64,000 nucleotides of DNA from positions 174,736,178 to 174,800,177 of the forward strand of contig NC_064622.1 of assembly GCF_023898315.1 (NCBI RefSeq), given 5' to 3'. Shown here piece by piece: positions 10,600-21,369 of this stretch. The translations under genes were made by a program, and so were the position numbers. Numbering within the stretch: the stretch's first letter is position 1; each line of letters opens with the position of its first letter. The DNA comes from Schistocerca nitens (taxonomy: Eukaryota > Arthropoda > Insecta > Orthoptera > Acrididae). The notes under the pieces are model-generated. The model did not search any database. It was not told the DNA's origin and was given only the letters and a program-made list of their open reading frames with translations.

Positions 10600-11767
10600 A
10601 GCGGTGTTTTCAACCTGTATCATTCAACACCTGCAATCATCTACATTGGTGGATCGGATCTTCGGTAAACACAAAATGGTCTGCATGATCACCATACTTA
10701 ACACCTCTGCAATTTTATCTGTGAAGAAAATTAAAACAAGAGACGTTTATTTACTTTGTTTTACGTGTTCAGGACATGAAAATATTGCAGTACTGTCAGT
10801 GCATTCATAACATACATACAGAGCTTAATTACATACAAATAATGGTTTACTAGGTAATTTTAATAGAACACAGACAGAGAGTAGTAACAATGAAATTACA
10901 AGAATTAATATGAACAACAAGAATTTATAAAATAGATGAAAGAAGATAAAAAACAAATAATGAACAAGATAATTGTCTTCATATTCAGTGGAGAGACCAG
11001 CACTCAGAGGTTTTGACTGCTGTATTGTCAGCTGCAGCAAGGTCTCTGGTAGTACGCGTGTCCTGTAGATTCTTGCAGTCTGGAAGCTGTTGTTGGTCAT
11101 GCAGATCGCCACACGGGCAAATTTCATCGTCATTGCTCAAGTCCTATTTCCTGAGGTTGACTTAGCATCGTGACACCGCAGTTCTCAGTCTGTTCAACGG
11201 CTTCCATCTTACATACGGCAAGTGTGAATCTGCATCTGGTTCCCTTTTGAGATTCGTTCTCTGTGCTTCAGGCAAAGAATCTCGCTATGTTCCTCGCAAT
11301 GGGTTCAGGCGATGAAGCAATTGTTGTAGTTGCTGCACTAAGCTCTTTCTTGATCTGAGACTTAGTCACTGAGTCTCGTGTCGAAACAAGTGACGTCTGG
11401 AATCACTTTCCTGTGTTTCATTCCCCATCTCTGAAGTTGCTTTCCAGCGAACACCTGGTAGTGGTGTACACATAATTTGGTGCAGTTTAGTGAAAGGTCG
11501 AAGACAAGCCGTCGCAATGCATCTAGTTTCTAGCAAAGCTGTAACAACATGTGTGGAATGAGCAGAACTTTCCGTGACTGATGCAAAGGTGACGTGCAAA
11601 TACCGACGACTCCAAAAGACATGGAATGCCGTACAAGACAAGCTGGTGCTACGATATGCACACTTGCGATTTTACGTGTAGTATTGTCTGTACAGAGCTG
11701 CCTACAGCATGTATCATTGCTAACTTTCAACATTTTGAGCACAGGAATGGTACCATGAGTAACGTAC
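10600..11767. other. Unassigned sequence, no gene recognised
   Basis: AT-rich. The minus frame at 10825-11133 is open but low in complexity (TTTATT-type repeats) and has no recognisable domain. Confidence 0.4.
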
Positions 11768-13030
11768 TTTTACATCTACATCTACATCTACATTACTACT
11801 TCAAACTTCACGCTTCAATGTCTGACAGAGGGTTCATCGAAACACTTACATTCTCTTTCTCTGTCGTGCCACTCTCAAACAGGGCGCGGGAAAAACGAAG
11901 GCTTATATCTTTGTTTGAGAGCTCTGTTTTCTCTTACTTTATTACACTAATTATTTCTCCCTGTGTAGACTCGCGTCAACAAAATATTTCCTCATTCAGA
12001 AGAGATGATTGCCGCCCCAGCTCGGCTATCATATATAGGACACTCTCTCCTCTGTTTCGCGGCAATACAAAACGAACTGCTCTTCCTTGAACTTTATCGA
12101 AGTCCTACGTCAATCCTGTCTGGTAAGGATCGCACACCGCACAGCAATACTCTAGCACAGGGCGGGCAACCGTAGTGTAAGCAGTCTCTTTAGTACATTT
12201 GTTGCATCTTCTAAGTATTCCAGTAACAGAACGTAGCCGTTGGTTCGTCTTCCGAAAACATTATCTATGTGATCGGTCCAATTTAAGTTGTTCGAAATTG
12301 TTCTCCTAGGTATTTAACTGAGCTGACAGCCTTTAGATTTTTGTAATTTATCGTGTAACCGAAATTTAACAGATTTTCATTAGTGCTCAAGTGAATGATC
12401 TCACACTTTTGAGCATATAAGATCAATTGCAACTTTTGGCGCCATACAGATATCTTGTCTAAATCATTTTGCGGTTGGTTCTGATCTTCTGATGACTTTA
12501 CAAGGTAGTAAATGACAGCATTATCTGCAAAAATTCTAAGAGAGTTGCTCAGGTTTTCTTCTAGATCATTTATATAGATTAGAATCGGAAGGTTTCTTGG
12601 GGAACACCAGATATCATTTCTGTTTTACTCGATGACTTTCCGTCAATTACTACGTACTTTCCTGATAGGAGATAAGGAATCCACTTACACAGCTGAGAAG
12701 TCACTCCATAGGCACGTAGTTTTATTTGAAATCTCCCGTGAAGAGTACTGTCAAAAGCCTTCCGAAAATCTAGAAATATGGAAACAATTTGAGGTCTCCT
12801 GTCAACAGCACTCATTATTTCGTGAGAATAAAGAGGTAGTTGTGATTCATAAGAACAATATTTTCTGAATCAATGCTCTGGGTCAGTAGATCGTTTTCTT
12901 CGAAGTAAGTCTGACAGGCGACATGCCTTTCTGATGCACTCAGTGGCTTGCCCCCTCTCATGTTTACAGCAATCATCTTACTCTTAGTAATTCGATTTGG
13001 GGAGGTATATCCGAGAATGGTCATTACAAT
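11768..13030 (-). mobile_element. LINE-3 (CR1/Jockey-like), decayed
   Basis: The minus-strand 3' end is marked by the microsatellite tail seen as TACATCTACATCTACATC at about 11770-11790. Upstream on the minus strand come frame-broken RT pieces. One is FLDFRKAFDS, motif A, with ISGVPQ at 12579-12815. Others are IYINDLEENLSNSLRIFAD (about 12500-12570), SVKYLGEQF, VARPVLEYCCAVCDPYQ and a tail. The 5' part of the RT and the endonuclease are absent. Multiple frameshifts indicate an old copy. Confidence 0.75.
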
Positions 13031-13957
13031 GCTAGTATTAAGAACTCGGAAGATATGAATGTTTTCCTCTCTAACTGCATGCGGCGAAGAGTTACTATTC
13101 CTTCCCGCGCGGCGTCTCTCGTCGCCTGGGTGGTCCGTAAAGACAGGAGGATTCTGCTGGTCAAGAAAGGGTTATGCCGGCTGCTGTGAGGTACTGGCTG
13201 AATGGGGTGGATGCTGCCCCGACGCCGATATTGTCAAAAGAGCGGGACGACAAGCCCATGGTGGGTTCTGAGGGACCGCCAGGGGTGAGATATTCCGTTT
13301 CTCCACGGAAATTCGGTAAACACACCTTCTGACGAGCTACGAGCTAGGCGTTCTCAGGCAGTTATCGCGGGCAAGTTCCCGCGTTTTCTGTAAAAGATTA
13401 CTTATGATTACCTTGCTCAGGGAAAAGCTCCGTGACGTAGCAATTCGGCGCATATATTGGCTCCAAGTATCTCCATTGGTGTAGTAGAAGTGCTTCGGCA
13501 ATAGAGTGGAATTTTCCACCGGCTATCAATGATTGGCACTTTTAACTACGGCCACCTTGGTGGGGGTGGTAATGTACTGGGTTCGACTTGTACGGATGCT
13601 CTGTGAGGCAGTCTAGTCTCGCCTTTCGGTATGAGTGAGTTACAAGACTGACCACTAGCTGCTCTTGACAGCCTGCCTTCCGTTGGCTGTCTAATATACT
13701 TTTGTTTAATAATACCTGTATGACAAAGTTGCTGAAGTTTCGGCTTCAACGTAACTTTCCGAGTACACTTCCAAATTTTTTTCGCATTTTTATTAGGTTC
13801 TGATACTTTATTATTAGTGTAATGTATGTATATACTATAATATTTGATGTTATGTAAATATAAGATCACCTATTTTTGAGGGGTGACTGTTCGATTGGCT
13901 TAATCTAAAGGAAAGCTTGCGCTACTTGTATAGAGATATTTTGCTCCTTTTTCTTTT
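13031..13957. other. Unassigned sequence
   Basis: Mixed composition, somewhat GC-rich at 13090-13280. The plus frame 13059-13271 is open for 70 codons but resembles nothing I recognise. No gene called. Confidence 0.35.
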
Positions 13958-14055
13958 ACGCTTCGTAATTCACATGTTGCAAAGATTGTGCTACTGGGTA
14001 CGAACAACGCTTCGTAATTCACATGTTGCAAAGATTCTGCTACTGGGTAGGAACA
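13958..14055 (+). repeat. Two-unit tandem repeat, 49-bp period
   Basis: Units 13958-14006 and 14007-14055 begin ACGCTTCGTAATTC and end GAACA. They differ at only two positions (GATTGTGC against GATTCTGC, and GGGTAC against GGGTAG). Confidence 0.9.
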
Positions 14056-14942
14056 GTGATCAAGAAAGACTGATCTTGGGGTTTTATTAAAATGTGGGAA
14101 TGATGAAATAATGCTTATCTTATGATGAGAATTATTCAAAATTTGTATCGCACTGTTTGTAACGGAACTTTTATAAGCCTGTGTCCTTATTGATTGGACA
14201 TAGTACTTTCCTTTTCGTGGACGATGGAGGAAATGTGTGTTTTAATAGAGCTAATGTGGGAATTTTACGCGCGCCCGTTGAGTAAACAGTGTGATTTACG
14301 AACCATAAACATCCCTCAACTGCCTCTGGAGTGCGTTGCGATCGCATATACCACATTGGGGCCCACGTACCGTATGCACGAGTCGCATCGTTCCTGAGTG
14401 TTCAGCAGCACGTTGAACTTGGCAAACTAAACGTTAACGTTCGACAGCACAATCCGTGCGCCGACGGCTTTAGATCGTGTTCTTGCAGTAAAGAAGACAG
14501 TCCGGTAATGTATGTTCGCAGCACCGGCAGATTAGGGAATTTTGCTATATGATAATCAGATAATCAGAGCTCAGCAGAGCACGCCTGTTCCCATTCTTTC
14601 TATCTTGGTTCTGTCTTGGATTTTCACTGTCCGAGTTCTCACTACTGTTGCAGAGCAATTAATGTCGGGTTTGCAGGGTGTCTTTCTTAAGATTTGAGTT
14701 GCAAGTAATTGGCTCCACATACCACTTGCTCATAAATGTCACAGGCTAGTTTATGGACAACTTCACCTTCACAGCTATTACCTGTGTATCAAATTGACGT
14801 ATTGTAAATGTTTAATGTGTTTTTCATTTTGAATTCAGTCAGAATAAATCCAATTGTTATCTTGAACAGAACTTTCATTCTGTAGTTAGGTAGAGTAACC
14901 CTTTCATCTGTCACGACATTAATTAAACTTTCCACTGTCAAA
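14056..14942. other. Unassigned sequence
   Basis: No gene, RNA or named repeat recognised. Confidence 0.4.
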
Positions 14943-14958
14943 TTAATTTTTATCAAAT

Positions 14959-15144
14959 GGCTCTGAGCACTATGGGACTCAACTGCTAAGGTCATTAGTC
15001 CCCTAGAACTTAGAACTAGTTAAACCTAACTAACCTAAGGACATCACAAACATCCATGCCCGAGGCAGGATTCGAACCTGCGACCGTAGCGGTCTTGCGG
15101 CTCCAGACTGCAGCGCCTTTAACCGCACGGCCACTTCGGCCGGC
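14959..15144 (-). mobile_element. SINE-B, tRNA-derived SINE with 16-bp target-site duplication
   Basis: Flanked by perfect direct repeats TTAATTTTTATCAAAT at 14943-14958 and 15145-15160. The minus strand reads a tRNA-like head (GGCCGAAGTGGCCGTGCGG, B box GGTTCGAATCCTGC) then a body with TTAGGTTAGTTAGGTTTAA and a 3' end CAGAGCC. From memory this resembles the locust repeat known as SGRP1. It is the most frequent SINE in the window. Confidence 0.9.
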
Positions 15145-15274
15145 TTAATTTTTATCAAATTAAATTATTGCACGTGACAAACTCTTCTCTACTCCACTTG
15201 CAGGGTCGATTACACTTAGTTCGCGTTTCTTTTTTAATCCATGTGCAAAAGGAAAAAGTCGGAGTTCGGAAAAC

Positions 15275-15293
15275 GGGGGGGGGGGGGGGGGGG
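15275..15293 (+). repeat. Homopolymer of 19 G
   Basis: Uninterrupted G run, prone to length error in assembly. Confidence 0.9.
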
Positions 15294-15763
15294 CTTAGGA
15301 CATCATTTCCATATGCAAATTCTAGCTGAATTTAATGCCAAACAAACTGCTAGCCGCGGCACCTCGCAAGTCATAATGTCCCAACATAATAGTCCAGTGA
15401 TTTGTTGTGCTGTTGGCTAGTTACTATTTGATCAAATTCTACACATGTCATTCAAGTCTTTTTAAAGGCTTTTTCGAGTGCTACAAAAATTTCCACTGAA
15501 AAAAGTGTTTCATTAACACAAAGTTGGTAGCATAATTCCGGCAACTCGGAAACAAAAAAATTGCTTGTGTTCATCAGAAATCTCTCCATACTGATCGCTA
15601 TAACTTAGCGAAGACCGCACATCTATATACCTGCTCATTCTAGATATACAGGGTGAGCCAGAGAGAACACTCCTTTTCACTTGGCTATTATGACTGTGCG
15701 TGCGCACGCAGGCGGTCAGTGACGCTCTACCAGCACTGCAAGTGAACGGGAAATTCAATTAGG

Positions 15764-16975
15764 ATGGAGAGGTGGAGTGTGCAAGACTGTATCCTTGTGG
15801 TAGGGCCTTATATTTAAGGTTACAATAGTGACCCAACGACCGTTCCGTGGATTACACCATTCCAGACACCTCCATGTTGGTTACACCATACGGCGCTGGA
15901 TAGAAAACTGGCGCAGGGATGGCTTAGTGCGTGACCGCACGTCTGCTGGACGACCCCAAAATATGAGGACACAGGAGAATCTCGACCGTGTATGGGCATC
16001 AGTTCAAACAAGTCTTCGACTACCGCCGCTGATCCCACACACTAACCCTGAGCTACGGCAGTGTATGGCCCATTTTACACCTAGATTTGCATGCACGGCC
16101 CTACAAGAGACAGTTATTGCAACACTTAAGGACCACCGACGAGGTTACAAGCGTTCGGTTCTGTGTCACATTTCGAAAATACTGTACTGTTGACAGCCTG
16201 ATGATTAGTGATGGGGCACACTTCTTATAGTAGGGACAGTCAAGAAACAACGCTGCCGCTGTTTGGGAACGGAAAACCCACAGCAAGTCCATATACAAGC
16301 ACTAAGCTGGGATCGTCTGTCCATATTTCTCTCGAGACAACAGTTGTGCAACATGTACTCTCACTTCTGGGGGATGGACGTCCATGACTCGAAATTTTGT
16401 CGACCTGCGCTAAAACAGAACCCCAAACTAATTACGTGTTACCAACAGGACTGCGCAACTGCACACCCTGCCCAGCTATCAATGGACGAACTGTGTAAAC
16501 GGTTTCCTGAAAGCTTCACCTCCCGATTTGGTGACGCAGCTTTGCAAACACGTTCATCCGATCTGACGACTCCATATCTCATTCTCTGGGGATATCTTAA
16601 GGCCTGCCGGGGTGGCCGAGCGGTTCTAGGCGCTACAGTCTGAAACCGCGCGACCGCTACGGTCGCAGCTTCGAATCCTGCCTCGGGCAAGGATGTTTGT
16701 GATGTCCTTAGGTTAGTTAGGTTTAAATAGTTCTAAGTTCTAGAGGACTGATGACCTCAAAGTTAAGTCCCATAGTGATCAGAGCCATTTCAACCATTTG
16801 ATATCTTAAGTCCAGAGTGTTCGAAAATCGTCGTCCAAACCCCCAAGCGCTGGAGGCCAACATCCGTAGAGAAGTCACCAACATCCTGGTTGCTATGCTG
16901 TAGACCACTCTGCGTTGCAGCTTCATAGATCGTTTCGTGAGTGCTCCGATAAAGACGGTGCTCAAGAGTTATGTA
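15764..16975 (+). pseudogene. Mariner-type transposase (helix-turn-helix plus DDE), broken
   Basis: An ATG at 15764 opens a frame starting MERWSVQDC, as in insect transposases with an N-terminal DUF4817-like helix-turn-helix. Later frames give RRWIENWRRDGLV and SAGRPQN (15880-15960), and CYQQDCATAH (16438-16468) with the second catalytic Asp. LILWGYLK at 16580-16600 is where the SINE entered. After the SINE, frame-consistent text continues with SRVFENRRPNPQALEANIRREV (16811-16876). The third acidic position near 16575 seems replaced. Several stops and frameshifts make this a dead copy. Confidence 0.65.
16602..16799 (+). mobile_element. SINE-B inside the mariner transposase
   Basis: Direct repeats GATATCTTAAG at 16591-16601 and 16800-16810 flank a plus-strand SINE. 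A box: GTGGCCGAGCGGTTCTAGG. B box: GCTTCGAATCCTGC. Body ends CAGAGCCATTTCAACCATTT. Removing the SINE and one duplication copy restores the WGYLK-S junction of the transposase. Confidence 0.92.
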
Positions 16976-17111
16976 TCTTTAAGAAGCGAATACTACATAC
17001 TGCATAGAACTCTGAAGCCTGACTAACACGCCTGCTTTTGTAAATCATTAACACCTATGTTAATAAATCTTCGTTGATCCATTATGGGCCGTGAGACAAC
17101 GGATGAGATGA

Positions 17112-17461
17112 ACTTCTTGATGCAATAATTTACCAACAGCCGTATGTATTGTAGAAATTTATTTTATTTTATGAACTTCTATGTGCTACCAGTTTCGGCA
17201 TTACATTGATGCCAAATTCAAGCCCCACTAGTCATAGTCGTAAAATTGGTGGCTAGGCGACACAAGAGCTGTTACAGGACGATTTGATTCACGCATCCAG
17301 TTATATGGATCACTCCGTGTATAGCGACTTTACGACTATGACTAGTGGGGCCTGAAGATGGCGTCATTGTAATGCCGAAACTGGTAGCACATAGAAGTTC
17401 ATAAAATAAAATAAATTTCTACAATACATACGGCTGTTGGTAAATTGTTACATCAAGAAGT
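17112..17461. mobile_element. Fold-back element with 133-bp inverted arms
   Basis: Left arm 17112-17244 is the near-exact reverse complement of 17329-17461, separated by an 84-nt loop. The arms carry TGCCGAAACTGGTAGCACATAG and AATAAAATAAATTTC-type sequence. No coding capacity. The right arm contains a hammerhead-like motif. It may be a non-autonomous element derived from a Penelope-like or retrozyme-like unit. Confidence 0.8.
17346..17392 (+). ncRNA. Hammerhead-ribozyme-like motif in fold-back arm
   Basis: CTGAAGA (17352-17358) matches CUGANGA. After one T, GGCGT (17360-17364) pairs with ATGCC (17372-17376) around a 7-nt loop. GAAA follows at 17377-17380, then CTGGT with A at 17386, a GUA triplet. 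ACTGGT can pair with a second copy of itself through G-U pairs. Helix I is weak here (GC/GC then mismatches). The single extra nucleotide before helix II is non-canonical. Confidence 0.4.
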
Positions 17462-17489
17462 ATATTAATAAAGATTGTAAGCCGTTGAA

Positions 17490-17905
17490 AAGGGCCGTTC
17501 TTTCTGAATCGCTCTGTACTTTGAGCTGCCTGACTTTGTTGCCAGCATAGCAGTGGTCCAAGTATAGTTCCGTGAGGAACGGCGGTCACCGCTGCTACCT
17601 GCAGACCCGGTGGAGCCCGCCCCGGCCCGGACAGCGCATTGTTACCGCGGCCGCCGTGTGAACGGACAGGCCGATAGCGACACGGGAGGTGCGTGGGCGG
17701 CCTCGTTAGGAGCAGCTCGTTAGGCCCGCTCATTAACCCCGCTATCTGCGCCGTCTGCGCTGCGGTCAGCGCCTCGAGGCCCGGGCGCGCCCTCCACCAC
17801 CCGCGTCGTCACGCGCGATGTATCTGCAGCTCTCCCATACGTCTGTTCGCGGCCACCGCCAGACCACCACTCTCATCTGGAGACTCAAGTCACGGACGCT
17901 GCCTC
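17490..17905. other. CpG/GC-rich patch
   Basis: Strongly GC- and CpG-rich, with several GGCCGC/GCGGCC-type and GGGCGCGCCC strings in an otherwise AT-leaning region. Open frames exist on both strands (for example 17419-17733 minus), but these are expected from low stop frequency in GC-rich DNA. Three other such patches occur at 32170, 40620 and 60980. Whether it is a promoter island or a repeat cannot be decided. Confidence 0.5.
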
Positions 17906-17944
17906 TGACGTCGATATCTAGGTCTCGTGTAATTTACCCTTCTG

Positions 17945-18071
17945 GGGGTGGTAGCACCTCATGAATGTTTAAAATTGATCGCTTTTCACCATGCGGAAGC
18001 TGCCACATCTGTGCGCAAGTGAAACCTAGCAGCAGACACACACTCCAACTACGGGTATCGAACGGCGAATG
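17945..18071 (+). pseudogene. LINE-6 fragment left of the Tc1 insertion (tentative)
   Basis: The plus frame just before the Tc1 insertion (about 18030-18071) reads LQLRVSNGEC and appears to continue after the transposon into a clear RT motif at 19441. How far left the LINE extends is not clear. Confidence 0.35.
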
Positions 18072-18073
18072 TA

Positions 18074-19438
18074 CACTACTGGCCATTAAAATTGCTACAC
18101 CAAGAAGAAATGCAGACGATAAACGTGTATTCATTGGACAAATATATTATACTATAACTAACATGTGATTACATTTTCACGCAATTTGGGTGCATAGATC
18201 CTGAGAACTCATTACCCAGAACAACCACCTCTGGCCGTAATAACGGCCTTGATACGCCTGGGCATTGAGTCAAACAGAGCTTGGATGGCGTGAACAGGTA
18301 CAGCTGCCCATGTAGCTTCAACACGATACCACAGTTCATCAAGAGTAGTGACTAGCGTATTATGACGAGCCAGTTGCTCGGTCACCATTGACCAGACGTT
18401 TTCAATTGGTGAGAGATCTGGACATTGTGCTGGCCAGGGCAGCAGTCGAACATTTTCTGTATCCAGAAAGGCCCGTACAGGACCTGCAACATGCGGTCGT
18501 GCATTATCCTGCTGAAATTTAGGGTTTCGCAGGGATCGATAAAAAAGTCGAGCCACGGGTCGTAACACGGCTGAAATGTAACGTCCACTGTTCAAAGTAC
18601 CGTCAATGCAAACAAGAGGTGACCGAGACGTGTAACCAATGGCACCCCATACCATCACGCCGGTATGACGATGACAAATACACGCTTCCAATGTGCATCC
18701 ACCGCGATGTCGCCAAACACGGATGCGACCATCATGAAGCTGTAAACAGAACCTCGATTCATCCGAAAAAATGACGTTTTGCCATTCGTGCACCCAGGTT
18801 CGTTGTTGAGTACACCATCGCAGGCTCTCCTGTCTGTGATGCAGCGTCAAGGGTAACCGCAGCCATGGTCTCCGAGCTGATAGTCCATGCTGCTGCAAAC
18901 GTCGTCGAACTGTTCGTGCAGATGGTTGTTGTCTTGCAGACGTCCCCATCTGTTGACTCAGGGATCGAGACGTGGCTGCACGATCCGTTACAGCCATGCG
19001 GATAAGATGCCTGTCATCTCGACTGCTAGTGATACGAGGCCGTTGGGATCCAGCACGGCGTTAAGTATCACTAACAGTCATTGGATCTCGACCAGCGCGA
19101 GCAGTAATATCGCGATAAGATAAACCTCAATCGCGATAGGCTACAATACGACCTTTATCAAAGTCGGAAACGTGATGGTACGCATTTCTCCTCCTTACAC
19201 GAGGCATCACAACAACGTTTCACCAGGCAACGGCGGTCAACTGCTGTTTGTGTATGAGAAATCGGTTGGAAACTTTCCTCATGCCAGCACGTTGTAGGTG
19301 TCGCCACCGGCGCCAAGCTTGTGTGAATGCTCTGAAAAGCTAATCATTTGCATATCACCGCATCTTCTTCCTGTCGGTTAAATTTCGCGTCTGTAGCACG
19401 TCATCTTCGTGTTGTAGCAATTTTAATGGCCAGTAGTG
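18074..19438 (-). mobile_element. Tc1-like transposon, full-length outline
   Basis: Terminal inverted repeats CACTACTGGCCATTAAAATTGCTACA at 18074 onward and its complement ending at 19438, each flanked by TA (18072-18073 and 19439-19440). Length is 1365 bp. The element carries one minus-strand transposase pseudogene. It lies in a LINE RT fragment. Relatives occur at 23987-24611 and 54239-56326. Confidence 0.92.
18212..19206 (-). pseudogene. Tc1-like transposase (DD34E), broken in the N-terminus
   Basis: The N-terminus at 19206 (MPRVRRRNAYHHVSDFDKG) is a paired-type helix-turn-helix region. It is cut by a stop near 19120 and lacks a segment near 19070 that is present in the copy at 24240. From 18997 the frame is open to 18212 and contains the catalytic core: FSDESRF (first D), FQQDNARPH (second D) and SPIENVW (E), with 34 residues between the last two. 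The VMVWGAIG segment lacks three codons compared with the 55.5-kb copy. The C-terminus ends IKAVITARGGCSG. Confidence 0.88.
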
Positions 19439-19440
19439 TA

Positions 19441-20600
19441 CGTCTTACCGATACGGATGTAAGATGGGGAGTACCCGGGAGTTCTGTTATGGATCCTTTG
19501 CTTTTCTTGATATACCTTAATGATTTGCCACTAAACATGACAGACGATTGAAAAAAATTATTTTTGCAGATAACGTAAATGTTCCTGTAAAATACCTGTA
19601 GTAGAATGTAACTTATCTAGCTAACAGGGCAGCGATAACGTCATCACGTGGCTTTCAGAGAACAGCTTAATCGCTTTCTACAACAATTCGGACTATGGAC
19701 AGATTGTTACACAGAATTCTTGTAAAAGCGAAATTTCACTGTCCCAAGATGTTCAGTCACTGAAGTCGACCAATTTAAACTCTTGGGGTTGACGATAACT
19801 GAAAATTTTTCTTCAAATTACCACGCTCAACATCTTGTGCAGAATCTGGATTCTGCTGCCTACACCGCAGGAATAACCTCCCCTGTCTATCAAACTAAAA
19901 CTCGGAGGGGTGTTTACTGCGCTTTCTTCCACTCTGTTATCTATTATGGTATCATATTTCGGGGTAGTTCTGTGCTCTCAAAAAAAAAATGGTTCAAATG
20001 GCTCTGAGCACTATGGGACATAACATCTGAGGTCATGAGTCCCCCCGAACTTAGAACTACTTAAACCTAACTAACCTAAGGACATCACACACACCCATGC
20101 CCGAGGCAGGATTCGAACCTGAGACCATAGCGGTCGCGCGGCTCCAGACTGTAGCGCCTAGAACCGCTCGGACACACCGGCCGGCTCTGTGCTCTCACAA
20201 AGAATGTTCTTAGTCCACATAACGGCGGCCAGGCACATCTACGGTGTCAGTTCGGGTAGGCTGTGCCGGAATTTAAGATCAGCCATTCCTGTACATATAT
20301 TCTACCATAGGATTTGTCGTTAACAACACTGACACACTGAGAAGAAAGTGCAACATTTGCTCAGTGAACGTTAGACAGAAAAAATATATTCACTGAGATA
20401 ACACTTCCTTCAGCGTAATGCGGAAAGGTGTGCACTATTCAACAGGTTCAATTTGCAACAGCAAAAAATTGAGTGATAAACCTTAATTCTTCAAAACTGA
20501 GTTGAAATGATTCCTTGTGGCAGATTCCTTCTAATCCGCATAGATCCTAGCAATAGTTGACAAGTGTGTTCTACAACGCTGTCACAATTTTTTATGTTTT
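19441..20600 (+). pseudogene. LINE-6 RT 3' part, interrupted by a SINE
   Basis: Directly after the Tc1 insertion the plus strand reads RWGVPGSSVMDPLLFLIYLNDLPLN (19465-19540), the RT motif B region with GVPQGS changed to GVPGSS. Then come FADN-like sequence, FKLLGLTITENFSSNYHAQHLVQNL (19770-19840) and VYCAFFHSVIYYGIIFRGSS (19910-19975). A SINE-B interrupts at 19981-20185, and the text resumes with RMFLVHITAARHIYGVSSGRLCRNL. Stops and frameshifts are frequent. The right boundary is uncertain. Confidence 0.7.
19981..20185 (-). mobile_element. SINE-B inserted in LINE-6
   Basis: Target-site duplication TCTGTGCTCTCA at 19969-19980 and 20186-20197. Minus-oriented with an A-run at the left (3' end), B box complement at about 20110, and tRNA-like head complement at 20165-20185. 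Confidence 0.92.
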
Positions 20601-21369
20601 ATTAATTCTCTTGTTTCTTCTGTTTGTACGACTATATTTTCTGAACATCATTCTGTAAACTATGAACTGACTCGTCCCATGGCCAAGTGGGTTTTGGCTC
20701 ACATGGTCCCACCAAACCTGATAATTAAACATATAAATATAGGTAGAAGGCTTCCGGCGTAAGGCAAAGCCAGCTGAACATCTGAGAGCGCATGTTGCGT
20801 GTGTGCACGGAGCTAGTCCTGATTGAAGAAAAAATTTCATTGGCCCTGTAGAAGGGGCTACGGAACACCTTGGTTGATGATCTGGACGTAGTTGGTTAAC
20901 TCATTTCGAATCCGAATTACTAATGGAGACATCGCTACTACAATTAAGCGTTGTGCGTCACTGTTGCATTTAGTCCAAGTTTTCGTTACATTTGTTCTTT
21001 GTAGCAGGCACAAATTTCTTGCTTCTATCATAACCACTTATTTTAGATTAAAGTCCCCCTAAACGTTTTCCTCCCTATATTTGATGGTTAATCTCAGGAA
21101 TTACAGTAGGGATTTTTGTATTGTTATCACTGATAGACAATATCACGACCGTCGTGTCGCAGCGTGTCGCTAATTCGTTATGAAACTGCGTTCTTGTTTT
21201 GACAGTGCTGACAGTGGAGTCGACTGCATTGGAAACGCTATAAAATGGGTCACTAGCTAAATAAGGAAAATAAAACTGGGGAACCGTTAGATGACGATTT
21301 GTTTTCTTTAGGAAAGGCACTAGACAGGCAGTCCCTGGATTGCTCTTGATAATGGAAGCAGGACTGAAG
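20601..21369. other. Unassigned sequence
   Basis: No recognised gene. The first hundred bases may still be LINE-6 3' tail. Confidence 0.35.

Larger units (their letters stand above)
15648..16975 (+). mobile_element. Mariner-superfamily DNA transposon, right end lost, split by a SINE
   Basis: The left end begins with ACAGGGTGAGCCAGAGAGAAC after TA, a terminus style common in insect mariner relatives. A decayed transposase follows on the plus strand from 15764. A SINE-B is inserted at 16602-16799 with an 11-bp duplication. No matching inverted right terminus was found before 17100, so the right end is probably deleted. Confidence 0.65.

Noticed and set aside
10825..11133. 102-residue minus-strand protein with a hydrophobic C-terminus
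   Set aside because: Low-complexity AT-rich DNA gives Leu/Ile/Phe runs that imitate a membrane segment. No family recognised.
15275..15293. G-quadruplex regulatory element
   Set aside because: A single G homopolymer in unassigned DNA. Its length is not reliable and there is no gene nearby to regulate.
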